A stretch of DNA of 64,000 nucleotides from Ruminococcus sp. HUN007 (GTDB taxonomy: Bacteria; Bacillota; Clostridia; Oscillospirales; Ruminococcaceae). Within the stretch, counting starts at the first letter, position 1. Every line of letters begins with the position of its first letter. The stretch lies in the NCBI RefSeq assembly GCF_000712055.1, contig NZ_JOOA01000002.1, positions 186,001 to 250,000 on the forward strand. Reading direction: 5' to 3'. The translations under genes were made by a program, and so were the position numbers. The notes beneath the pieces are model-generated. The model worked only from the letters and a program-made list of their open reading frames with translations. It was not told the origin of the DNA and searched no databases. Shown here in pieces: positions 34,546 to 43,507 of the stretch.

Positions 34546-36756
34546 TACTTATCCCCTTTTTGCATATTGCAAGTTCTGCAAAGCACCTGCAGATTATCTT
34601 CTTCTGTAAGTCCACCCTTTGACATAGGAACAATATGATCAACGTGAAGAAACTGTCTTGTATCAAACACTTTTTTACAGCATGCGCAAACATACTGACC
34701 AGCTGCATTCTTAGCTTTATTATAAACCTTTTCACGTAATTCTATGCCTGTTTTTGGGAAACGCTGTATGAGATCATAAAGGCTTAATTTTCTGGCTTCT
34801 ATAATCTCAGACTGGGATTGAGGTTCAACATTTGAAACCTTGATATAACCATTTAACTTATCGAGTTCTATTTCAATCATTTTCTTAAAGAAATACTGGT
34901 TTGAGAAATAAACCGGAACGACACTGCCATCTTCATTCCAGAGTTTATCAATATATTCTCTTTCTGATTTTCTGGATAAGTCGTTCTCATATATGTACTT
35001 TGCGACATCAGAAGCGTCAAGTTTCTTTCTGTCAAGTTCATCTAGCGTAATAAACAATGGTTCAAATGGCCTTTCTGCAAAATACTTAATCAGATGTTCA
35101 ATGTCTGATCGTTTACATTGCGGAATCAAATCTTCACTGAAGTATTTTTCCATACAAATATCTATCATCTCGTTCATAGATTCTTCAGTGAATTCATTCA
35201 CAAATTCTCTGGCTTTTAAATCTGCAATAAGACTGCTGTATGCTTCCTTATTGCTGCTGTAAATCAGAATAGTATAAGTTGCGTCATCCATTTTAAGAAG
35301 ATACATGCCAAGTGGAATTCGCTCAATCATAGGTATGCTGTCCAGACGAGATGTATCTACATTTGAATCTGCCATCATAGCAAATTCTTCAAGCTTTGAA
35401 ATTGAGATCCAGCGAACTTGAGTGTCGCGACTGTTATGAATATCATCTTTCTCAAAATACTCTTCATCACTGAGGATTTTTGGATTAACCCAGGCGATTT
35501 TGTCATGCCAGTTATCTATAAAGCTAACTATATACGCTTCTTTTGTACCTTTTGCTTTTTCACCGCGCAATGCTCTACCTACCATCTGAGTCATAAGCAC
35601 GCGGGAAACAGTAGGACGAGCAAGAAATACAGTATGCGTTTGAGGCAAATCTGTTCCTTCAGTAAGAATATTTACATTAATAAGGACTTGAATATCACCA
35701 TTACGGTAACTATCAATTTTTCTTTCATTATCTTTATTGGAAATGGTTATACCAGTTGCTTCATCTCTAATGTCTGAAACTATAAAATCAGATTTTATAC
35801 CCAGCTTTTTTCCCTTTTCATTAAAAAGTTTATTTAGTGCAACAGCATGCTCTTTTCCAACCGTAAAAACAATAGTCTGACCATATTTCTCATAATTATC
35901 AAGATAATTTTTTACAATGAGAGCGTTACGTTCGGAATCTCCCCCGATCTTTTTGGCAATGTCCTCTGGGATTTTATCAAAGTTTTCAATACTCTGCAGC
36001 GCTTTAATCCCTAATTGTTCTGAATAATCCAGCTTTGTTTCAACTTCTTCATAATAAGGATATGCAAGGATTCTTTTATCGATCAGCTCCTGAAGATCAA
36101 CTTTATAAATGATATCATCAGTAAAGATCTGTTTTAAAGCACCCTTTTCATCTTCAGAAGTACGGAACGGAGTAGCAGTAAGACCAAGCAGCTTTACTGA
36201 TTTTGCATGCTTATCAACATAGTCTATAATTTTTTTTATAAGACCTAGCTACTGCATGGTGAGCCTCGTCAATAACAAAATAAATATCTTCGTTTTTAAT
36301 CCACTTATCAAGCTTTTCAAGACTGCGTACTAAGCTGTCTTTTCCTGCTATGATCACATTATCATCCTGTTTTATATTTACCGGTTTATCGTGTACTCCG
36401 GATACCAGTCGATAATTGAAGACTGTATGATTGATCATATCATCTGTATATGCATTCAACGTAAATGTTTCGGCAGCCTGTTCCAAAAGCAACTGACGAT
36501 GAGCTATCCAGAGTATCTTTTTCCCTTTATCTACAGCATTTTTAAGAAGCCAGTTTACTGCTGTTAAAGTTTTCCCTCCGCCTGTAGGAAGTACAAGCAT
36601 TGTTCTGAATTCCGGCTTCTTATCAATATCATTAAGAGCCTTTATCGCCTCAGCCTGATGCTCATACAAAGTTCTAGGATTATGACCATTAGCCGGTGTA
36701 ATCTCCTTACAATTAATATTCATAGTAGTATTGTTTGACATAATAATCCCTCTCAT
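34545..36756 (-). pseudogene. DEAD/DEAH helicase with C-terminal HNH nuclease, frameshifted
   Basis: The restored length is 736 residues. The N-terminal frame (36214-36756) has Walker A LPTGGGKT and DEAHH. It ends after RSYKKNYRLC, because the A8 run read on the minus strand (36230-36237) has one base too many. With seven A residues the frame runs on through KLLGLTATPFR, TIVFTVGKEHA and LINVNILTEGTD to QMVGRALRG (motif VI), and then to an HNH domain with CACCKKVF, DHIVPMSKGG and LCRTCNMQKGD (two CxxC pairs). The architecture is restriction-like. The frame after the shift is fully open for 1.6 kb. An IS lies between the gene and its probable promoter at 38116-38144. Confidence 0.85.
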
Positions 36757-36792
36757 TTTCGACTTGTAATATTCTACCGCTATTTATTTTTA

Positions 36793-38017
36793 GGGAAACG
36801 CTGAATAAGTCGTGATATAATAAAATATCCTTGTAATATTGGAATAATATTGAAATGCGAATCGCTATTCGAGCATTTACCTCATTTTTTTATTATTTTT
36901 TGCGGAATTAATCCGCATTAGGGTACACTTACCCCTTGCAAAATTCTGCAGTTCTTCCTGCACGAGAACACATCAGCAAATTTGCTGATGCGAATAGAAA
37001 ATTGAATCTATTCATGTTCTTTTTTATTCCTTTGTATGCTACTTTTGAGTATCCAAATGTATTCTTTACAATGAGGAAAGCATGTTCCACTTTGCATCTT
37101 ACTGATGACTTATCATGCTCCATCTTTTTATCCCAGTTAATACCGTTATAGTCATCTGAGGTTTTTAAACTTGACGGTCTTTTATTGATTTCAAACTTCA
37201 TGTTTTTATGATGCTCATCCTGTTTTATGGCATTCTGTGCCGGAACACCAAGATAACCAGAATCGCCGTACATTATTTCATCATCATTGCGAATAAGCTT
37301 AGATGCTTCAGTGGAATCATGCACATTTGCCGCTGTTCCGGTTATTGTATGCACATATCCTGTTCCAGCATCTACTCCAGCATGTACCTTCATTCCATGA
37401 TACCACTGATTGCCTTTCTTAGTCTGATGCATTTCAGGATCACGTTCTCCCTTGGCATTCTTTGTTGAACTTGGTGCTGCAATTATTGTTGCGTCAACAA
37501 TTGTACCACCATGCATGATAAGTCCTGCCTTTTCAAGTCGATCATTAACGTCCTTGAAAATAGCGTCGCCGATATTATGTTCTTCAAGAAGATGTCGAAA
37601 CTTCAGTAATGTTGTTGCATCCGGAACTTGTTCATGCATAAAATTTATTTTCATGAATTTTCTCATTGCATAGCTATCATAAATAGCATCTTCGACACCT
37701 TCATCTGATAGATTGAACCAATCCTGAAGAAGATACATTCTAAGCATGGTCTCGATACCTTTTACAGGTCTGCCATGATTACCTGACGGATAGTAAGGAG
37801 CGATTATCTGAATCCATGAATCCCATGGAATTATCTCTTCCATTCTATTAAGAAACGCTTCTTTTTTTCCCTGACGCTTTCTAAGGGAATATTCCATATC
37901 GCTGAAACTTAACTGTCCGTTCATATCAAAATACCTCGCATAATATATTTTATTAACTACATTATATCATATATACGACAATTTGTCAATACTAACGTCG
38001 ATTAAATCAGCGTTTCC
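36793..38017 (-). mobile_element. IS5-family insertion sequence
   Basis: 1225 bases bounded by inverted repeats (left GGGAAACGCTGAATAAGTCG; right, in complement, GGAAACGCTGATTTAATCG) and by direct TTA duplications at 36790-36792 and 38018-38020. A three-base TNA duplication is typical of the IS1031 group of the IS5 family. The element contains a single transposase gene. It separates the helicase-HNH gene from its likely promoter. Confidence 0.88.
36929..37924 (-). CDS. IS5-family DDE transposase
   Basis: 331 residues, intact. An N-terminal DUF772-like region (LSFSDMEYSLRKRQGKKEAF, YPSGNHGRPVKGIETMLRMY) precedes the catalytic DDE residues in GGTIVDATIIAAPSS (first Asp), EIMYGDSGYLG (second Asp) and RCKVEHAFLIVKNTFG (Glu of the YREK-like region). 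The length matches IS5 transposases. The protein cuts and rejoins the element ends at 36793 and 38017, and probably those of the MITE at 1913-2022. No frameshift is present, so the copy may be active. Confidence 0.95.
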   Translation of the reverse strand: MNGQLSFSDMEYSLRKRQGKKEAFLNRMEEIIPWDSWIQIIAPYYPSGNHGRPVKGIETMLRMYLLQDWFNLSDEGVEDAIYDSYAMRKFMKINFMHEQVPDATTLLKFRHLLEEHNIGDAIFKDVNDRLEKAGLIMHGGTIVDATIIAAPSSTKNAKGERDPEMHQTKKGNQWYHGMKVHAGVDAGTGYVHTITGTAANVHDSTEASKLIRNDDEIMYGDSGYLGVPAQNAIKQDEHHKNMKFEINKRPSSLKTSDDYNGINWDKKMEHDKSSVRCKVEHAFLIVKNTFGYSKVAYKGIKKNMNRFNFLFASANLLMCSRAGRTAEFCKG

Positions 38018-38115
38018 TTAGTACTTGATTAATTCTATCACACCTCATTTTAATATAATCGGTTGAAAGCGGCTCTGCCGCTTTCTATTGAATGGATGCC
38101 TATTATCATACATAT

Positions 38116-38144
38116 ATTCTACACTATTTTGTCGTTTGTGTCAA
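38116..38144 (-). promoter_or_regulatory. Promoter probably cut off from the helicase-HNH gene by the IS
   Basis: On the minus strand TTGACA, 17 bases, TAGAAT. The first gene downstream was the helicase before the IS arrived. The gene-free stretch 37925-38269 also holds the IS right end, a hairpin GAAAGCGGCTCTGCCGCTTTC at 38065-38086, and the terminator at 38201-38239. Confidence 0.6.
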
Positions 38145-38200
38145 TATCGTATTAATTTTTACTAAAAAATATGTGTCAATATTACAACTGAGTCAAACAA

Positions 38201-38239
38201 AAAATCCTGAAATACCGTTAATCGATACATCAGGATTTT
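38201..38239. terminator. Terminator after the HD-domain gene
   Basis: Arms AAAATCCTGA and TCAGGATTTT with A/T runs on both sides. Confidence 0.8.
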
Positions 38240-38269
38240 CGTAATTTGGATTATATCTGACTCATCAGA

Positions 38270-38692
38270 TCACCCTTCAAGAAACGCCAGAGCCCTCTTA
38301 TATTTTTCAAGTCTTGCATAGTCCTTTTCCGTAGGATTCGGAATGCGGCTCAGATCCATATTGTGTTTTAAATCTGCTATCTTTACCGCTCTTGCGACAC
38401 TGTCAGAGCGGATGTTTTTAAGATATTCTTCATATGGAACGTTTTTGTCTTTGGTAAGAAGTTTTATGGAATCCACTATCTTTGGAGTGAAACCCATATT
38501 AAGAAGATCATCGGCAGTAATCGGTATATCTTCAATAACGTCATGCAGATATGCCACGATCTTCTGTTCAGTTTCTTTCACCGATGCCGCAACAGCGGTC
38601 GGATGACCTATATACGGCTTTCCGCCCTTATCGACCTGATCCTTATGTGCTTCTGTGGCAACCTTTATGGCAAGTTCAAGCAGTTTCTCCAT
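38270..38692 (-). CDS. HD-domain phosphohydrolase, SpoT/MESH1-like
   Basis: 140 residues. ALKVATEAHKDQ-like start (AIKVATEAHKDQVDKGGKPY), IGHPTAVAA (first His), YLHDVIEDIPIT (the HD-ED motif) and ARAVKIADLKHNMDLSRIPN (last Asp and Asn) reproduce the hydrolase site of RelA/SpoT proteins. Small stand-alone versions hydrolyse (p)ppGpp or related nucleotides. No synthetase or regulatory domain is present. The final 102 bases recur as a fragment at 31552-31653. It follows a GNAT gene by 25 bases on the same strand. Confidence 0.9.
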   Translation of the reverse strand: MEKLLELAIKVATEAHKDQVDKGGKPYIGHPTAVAASVKETEQKIVAYLHDVIEDIPITADDLLNMGFTPKIVDSIKLLTKDKNVPYEEYLKNIRSDSVARAVKIADLKHNMDLSRIPNPTEKDYARLEKYKRALAFLEG

Positions 38693-38717
38693 CTTTACAG
38701 CCTCCCTTGTTAAGATA

Positions 38718-39170
38718 TCATTCCCCTGTCGGAACGTCTGAATTCAGACTCTTGTTACGATAGTTAAGATTCGTTCTTAAAGAATATCCCTGATTCTCCC
38801 AGAATATATTTGCTGTATCATTATCCTTGAAAACCAGCCCGAAAATCTTCTGTATGCCTTCTTTCTGTATCGCTTCTTCAGCAAGTGACACCAGATGACG
38901 TGCTATTCCCATACGACGATAGTCCGGATGAACACACATATGATGAATGATAGCCCTGCGTCCGTCATGTCCGGTAAGGATAACACCAATAATTTTACCA
39001 TCCTTTACAGCTGCAAAACATGTATCAGGATTTCGCTTTAAATATCTCTCTATACCCTCACGTGAATCATCAACCGGGTTCAGAGCACGGCGACTCTGTT
39101 CAGTGCTGTTCCAAAGTTCATAAAGTGCATCGTAGTCGTCGATTGTTACCTTTTTAATTTCGTAGTTCAT
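38718..39170 (-). CDS. GNAT family N-acetyltransferase
   Basis: 150 residues from ATG 39170, which has AGAAGG seven bases upstream; the longer frame from 39233 would begin in the structured leader. The acetyl-CoA binding signature is VHPDYRRMGIARHLVSLAEE, followed by the NIFWENQGYSLR motif of small GNATs; IIGVILTGHDGRRAIIHHM forms strands 3 and 4. It probably acetylates a small molecule or protein N-terminus. A promoter lies at 39314-39342 and the 144-base leader contains hairpins. Confidence 0.9.
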   Translation of the reverse strand: MNYEIKKVTIDDYDALYELWNSTEQSRRALNPVDDSREGIERYLKRNPDTCFAAVKDGKIIGVILTGHDGRRAIIHHMCVHPDYRRMGIARHLVSLAEEAIQKEGIQKIFGLVFKDNDTANIFWENQGYSLRTNLNYRNKSLNSDVPTGE

Positions 39171-39190
39171 AATAAACCTTCTTTCTTTAT

Positions 39191-39262
39191 ATACTTTGAT
39201 ATGTATAGATTTCTCCAGCCGATTTCTATACATTTCGGGAGTTCAATTCCCGTTTTGTATAA
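39191..39262 (-). promoter_or_regulatory. Structured leader of the GNAT gene
   Basis: Within 72 bases are an outer pair TATAC/GTATA, an 8-base-pair stem TGTATAGA/TCTATACA and a hairpin CGGGAATTGAACTCCCG, giving a three-way-junction-like fold in the 5' leader. No known riboswitch consensus recognised. Confidence 0.4.
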
Positions 39263-39313
39263 AAGCATCGATGGATTTAATACAAAATAGTACAACAAAC
39301 GAGTAATACGTTT

Positions 39314-39342
39314 ATTGTACCACATTAACTTAAGCAAATCAA
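39314..39342 (-). promoter_or_regulatory. Promoter of the GNAT/HD genes
   Basis: On the minus strand TTGATT, 17 bases, TACAAT. Its sequence, including most of the spacer, is very like the promoter at 42579-42607. Confidence 0.65.
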
Positions 39343-39399
39343 TTATCATAAACACCATTGTCAATGCCAAATGGTACCACAGCTAAATTTTGCTAACAG

Positions 39400-39438
39400 A
39401 AAAACCTGATATATCTTTATTCGATATACCAGGTTTTT
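39400..39438. terminator. Terminator after the lipoprotein gene
   Basis: Arms AAAACCTGATATATC and GATATACCAGGTTTTT, 51 bases after the stop. Confidence 0.85.
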
Positions 39439-39488
39439 CATCATTTACTTAAAGCATATAACCGATGACTAAAAATCATACTTACAAA

Positions 39489-40643
39489 TCACTCAGTTAT
39501 CTGATAAACAGGAATAACCTCGCCGGATACTGCACTGACATATGTTACAATATTCTGACCTGAGTATTTCGCTTCGGTATATGCGCCGGATAGCATCCAC
39601 ACCGGTTCAGTCGTGATCGATACTGAATCTGATTTATACACTATTCGGTTTACAGTTACAAGATCTATTGACGTTATACTGCATTTATGAGTGTCTTCAT
39701 AGCTGCGGCGAAGGGTGTTGAAGGCGTGAACAGGTGAAAGTATCTGTGCTTCCTCTGCGACTGATGAACTTCTGATAATTCCATTGATCTTAAACCATGT
39801 TATTTTATCATCAGAGTAAATACAATATACCATAGAACAGTCAAGAACTTCATCTTCCTTATTTTCTGTTATTCCGGATGAAGGAAGTCCGCCGTGCACT
39901 ACCGGATAAACTATGAGATATGTTTCTTTTTCAGAAGAGCTCTCTCTGGTTTCGTTTTCACTGTTTTCGTCGTTATTTTCCGTTTTGATATCATTTATCG
40001 AATAAACATCAGGGCTCAGAACCTTTTCGGAAATACCTGCTGCATCCATTATTGCATCTGATGCTGCAAGGGCATCGGTGATTTTCTGATCATCAGCTGC
40101 ATCAGTACTGATCCTGTTTTCATCAGTTATATATTTCCGGATATCATTATCCAGTGAAGCGGTTTTGTTTTCAGGCGATGTAAACGTGATCTCTCCGGAC
40201 TGAAAAACAATTTCTGAACCATCATCGAGCTGGTATTTAACTCTTTCGGTTCCTGCAATTTTTTCATGAGGATCATATACCTTTCTGTCAGTAACAGATC
40301 TGCTCGTTATCAGTCCGTTTTCTGTAAGGTCAGCTATGATTTTTTCACTGTCCCAATCCATATAAATGGAATGATATGTATTTAAGACGGTATCCTTATC
40401 ATAGTCTGAAGGCATAGTAATTTCAGCGTCAGCTGTTATGTATTCGTTTTCAACGTCGGAAAGATGATCAGGAAACAGTTCCGGATCTGTCTCAGTCTTC
40501 TGTTCATCAGTAATTGCAGACTGAAAAGTGTGCTCATTTACAGAAATCTCTATAGATTCCGGAACATCGTTCGTCGATCTGGAACATGAAGACAGAAATA
40601 AGATACACAGTACAGATATACTTAAAAGTTTTGATTTTGCCAA
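39489..40643 (-). CDS. Lipoprotein of unknown function with a regulated promoter
   Basis: 384 residues from TTG at 40643, with AAGGAG eight bases upstream. The lipobox LSSC gives a lipidated Cys near residue 20. The mature protein is acidic with a Ser/Glu/Asn-rich patch (NNDENSENETRESSSEKET) in the middle; the C-terminal half (TYLIVYPVVHGGLP, PVHAFNTLRRSYEDTHKCSI, EPVWMLSGAY) resembles the extracytoplasmic beta domains of regulator lipoproteins such as YycI types, but I cannot assign a family. Upstream are a promoter, a palindromic operator-like site at its start point and a GC hairpin, so expression appears controlled. Confidence 0.75.
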   Translation of the reverse strand: MAKSKLLSISVLCILFLSSCSRSTNDVPESIEISVNEHTFQSAITDEQKTETDPELFPDHLSDVENEYITADAEITMPSDYDKDTVLNTYHSIYMDWDSEKIIADLTENGLITSRSVTDRKVYDPHEKIAGTERVKYQLDDGSEIVFQSGEITFTSPENKTASLDNDIRKYITDENRISTDAADDQKITDALAASDAIMDAAGISEKVLSPDVYSINDIKTENNDENSENETRESSSEKETYLIVYPVVHGGLPSSGITENKEDEVLDCSMVYCIYSDDKITWFKINGIIRSSSVAEEAQILSPVHAFNTLRRSYEDTHKCSITSIDLVTVNRIVYKSDSVSITTEPVWMLSGAYTEAKYSGQNIVTYVSAVSGEVIPVYQITE

Positions 40644-40675
40644 TTGAATTACTCCTTATCAGGTACTATAAAACA

Positions 40676-40808
40676 CAAGGAGTATTCAGTTAAATTCTGA
40701 ATACTCCCCTGTGATTTATCAATAAACATATACAATTCCCTTGATACATAGTAAAACTATGTACTATCAACATAACTTATTATATCATTTAAAAGCTATA
40801 AAAGTCAA
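40676..40808 (-). promoter_or_regulatory. Promoter, operator-like palindrome and leader hairpin of the lipoprotein gene
   Basis: On the minus strand TTGACT (40803-40808), 18 bases, TATAAT (40779-40784). The imperfect palindrome 40741-40770 (arms TTGATAGTACATAGT and ACTATGTATCAA) covers the expected transcription start. A hairpin GGAGTATTCAG/CTGAATACTCC lies at 40678-40706. I see nothing else in the gene-free stretch 40644-40995. Confidence 0.65.
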
Positions 40809-40995
40809 TTGACAAATTTCATATATCTTATCATCATATTATTTAAAAATACAGATACTATACCGTATAATTTTACTGTACCGAAAACTATAGACTGATA
40901 TATCCTAAAATCAGATGTACAGTTAATTGTGCATTTTCAGCGTAATGTAATTTAACACCAATTCTTAAACAAATGCTTCTGCGAGATTCTTGCCT

Positions 40996-42538
40996 TCAAC
41001 TGTTTTGAAAATCAAACCAGAGTTTTTTCTTCTTATTGAAACTGTAAGTAAGAAGATAACCCTTATCAAGATGATAATGCTCAAGATAAGCTGCAAGCTG
41101 CTTCTCGCCTTTTTCGTGATATGCTACTCCGCGCCATATCTTAAGTTCAACTACAAAACGCTCACCGTGATAATCAATTACAATATCCATGCGTTCATTA
41201 TTACGGGTACGCGCTTCAACATAATAGTTTCCTGTACCATTTATGACTGGTCTCACAAAAAGCAAAAATCTTCTTCTGCCTTCTTCTTCATCAAACGCCT
41301 CCGCTCTGCCTTCGTAAATATCATCGAAAACGACAGCGTATCTTTCAAGAAGCTTTTCCATATTCAGCTTTCCGTTTTCTATGATGCTTTCTTTTTCGGA
41401 AAAAACCGGAACGTGAAACTGAACTTTCTTTAAGCTCATTACGGCTGAGAAAATAATTATAAAGCAGCATTTCAAACATCCTGTTTGAAATTGCAAGCAC
41501 ACCGTCATTATTCTTAAGAAATCCGTACATTTCTCCATCCATCGACGGAATGTTATACTGATTATAAATTATCTGTTCCCCGCCGAGGAGTATTCTTTCG
41601 AGAAGATCACTGAGCGGTTCGTTGTCAGATACTTTACCCATCAAAGAATCAAATAGCATATTGGATTCTTTTAATATTATTTTTACCGCTTCGCTTACAC
41701 CAAATGTATTCCATGAATCTGTAAGTCTTTCATCTATTGTCTGACATATACAGCTAACAAGATACGGGTATCCGCTTGTGTAGTCAAAAATCTCTTCAGC
41801 TATCCGTCTTGTATCCATACCGGTATGATAATCTTTTTCGTATTCATCAAGCATACCAGTTATACCATCCGCTGAAAGGCTCATATCAATATTAAAGTTA
41901 GCCGCTATATTCCACGGGCTGTTAAATTTATGTACATCTTCAGGACGAAGCTTTCTCTTAAGATTCTTAACATCCGTCACACCGGCAAGTATTACAGATT
42001 GAAATGTATCAGCTCCTTTGGATACACGAGCGATATATCCTGATCTTAGCTGTGCCAGAAAATCAAGAAAAACCTGATTGTTTGCTGCACTGTCCACTTC
42101 ATCGATGATCAGTACCACCGGTTTATCAGATTCTTTACACCATCTTCTGAATACACGGAAGATATCTGCCATACGAACTTTTTCTGTATCGTTTTGTGTT
42201 ATCTCACGGAGCATTTCAAGATAGGGTTCTGGTATTTCAGCATCATTTAACTCACATTCATCGATCAGCATCTGCGCCAGTGCCTGAGTAAATACTCTTC
42301 CGCTAGAAAAATCATCTTCATCCAAATCCTGAAAATCAAGGCTTAAAACATCGTATTTATCTTTAAGATCTTTCTTAAGGGCCGTAAGTGTAGTTGTCTT
42401 TCCATACTGTCTTGCTCTGTTTATTGTGAAATAATCTCCGGCATCGACCATTTTTCTGATCTTTTTAAGGCGTTCTGTTATATCGACCATATAATTATTT
42501 TCAGGTATACATGCTCCTGTAGTAGTAAATACTTTCAA
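40996..42538 (-). pseudogene. AAA-ATPase with C-terminal PD-(D/E)XK nuclease domain, frameshifted
   Basis: Start TTG at 42538 with AAAGGCGG upstream gives KVFTTTGACIPENNYMVDI, the standard N-terminus of this family. Walker A is replaced by NRARQYGKTTTL and Walker B is VVLIIDEVDSA, as in the AAA family of DUF1703-type proteins. As written the frame drifts after LLYNYFLS. Removing one base near the A4 run 41450-41453 joins it to the second frame, with ENGKLNMEKLLERY, FLLFVRPVINGTGNYYVE and the nuclease motif MDIVIDYHGERFVVELKIW (D...ExK). Total about 513 residues. Such proteins are common in gut Firmicutes and Bacteroidetes, with unknown function. The promoter is at 42579-42607. Confidence 0.85.
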
Positions 42539-42578
42539 TCGTAGACCGCCTTTCATTAAGAATTTTCGAATTAATTCT

Positions 42579-42607
42579 ATTGTACCATATTAACAGATGC
42601 AAATCAA
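42579..42607 (-). promoter_or_regulatory. Promoter of the AAA-ATPase/nuclease gene
   Basis: On the minus strand TTGATT, 17 bases, TACAAT. Confidence 0.65.
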
Positions 42608-42653
42608 TTATTAGATTCATTATATATACCTTATCGGAACCATCCGCGAGGCG

Positions 42654-43382
42654 TTACACCTCTAAAAGATCCTTAAATTCATCCCAGTTTCTTACGTATA
42701 AATACGGAAAATCCGGTTTAATCTTTTCGTTTCTTTCAAAAAGATTATGCGGTACGCTCCGGTCGTCGTACAGCACCGGATGAAAGCCGAAACTTCCGGC
42801 ACCGACTACATCTGCTGCCATATCGTTTCCTACGTACCATATTTCGTCCTTTTCGAGTCCGCTCTTACGAAGCGCCATTTCGAACATGTGCGGGTCCGGT
42901 TTACGGAAAATGTACTCGCTGGATGCGAGAATAAATTCAAAGTTATGCTCCGGAAATCCTTCGGTCAGTCTTCTTGTAAGTACCGCTCCCGACCAGCAGA
43001 GATTGCTTATTACACCGGTACGAATATTATTATCTCTGAGGAATGCAAGCATTTCAGCCGCTCCGGGAGTCTGACGCGGTGCGGATATTCCGTTCCAGGT
43101 GATGTATTCAGCCTCTTCGAACGGTACTGAAAGCTTCATATCAAAATGCTCCAGTACGTTCTTCATAAAAATATGCTCATGTATTTCGATGAGATCTCCG
43201 CGAAGAGCTTTGATCTCGTCAAACAGTTTTAAAAGATATGCCCCGAATTCTTCAAGACTTATATTGTGAGGATTCTGACATATGTACGGATAGATTGCCG
43301 CATTTCCGCTTGCAGGATCAAAATACGGCTCGGACATCAGCGTTCCGCCGTAATCAAATAGGATCATTTTTGGTTTATTCAT
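42654..43382 (-). CDS. HAD-superfamily hydrolase
   Basis: About 242 residues from the ATG at 43382 (MNKPKMILFDYGG); a longer frame begins at 43433. The four HAD motifs are present: ILFDYGGTL (nucleophile Asp; the usual DxDxT is DYGGT, so the acid-base Asp is replaced by Gly), GVISNLCWSG (Ser/Thr), the Lys in FRKPDPHMF and WYVGNDMAADVVGAG (metal-binding Asp residues). The helical cap between motifs I and II is of C1 type. The missing second Asp suggests phosphonatase- or dehalogenase-like chemistry or reduced activity. No clear partner gene. Confidence 0.85.
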   Translation of the reverse strand: MNKPKMILFDYGGTLMSEPYFDPASGNAAIYPYICQNPHNISLEEFGAYLLKLFDEIKALRGDLIEIHEHIFMKNVLEHFDMKLSVPFEEAEYITWNGISAPRQTPGAAEMLAFLRDNNIRTGVISNLCWSGAVLTRRLTEGFPEHNFEFILASSEYIFRKPDPHMFEMALRKSGLEKDEIWYVGNDMAADVVGAGSFGFHPVLYDDRSVPHNLFERNEKIKPDFPYLYVRNWDEFKDLLEV

Positions 43383-43507
43383 ATATTCAAAGATCATCCT
43401 TCCTGTTATTATTAGCCGATATCCAGGAAGCAAACATGCTCTGAATACCGGCTGTGTAATGTAAATGATTCTATTATAGTAAACCTAATTGGGATATCAA
43501 CATTGAA

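Noticed and set aside
39191..39262. tRNA-like structure (GTTCAATTCCCG resembling a T arm)
   Set aside because: The T-loop-like sequence does not keep a 5-base stem with a 7-base loop in register, and there is no acceptor stem or anticodon arm of the right length. Kept only as a structured leader.
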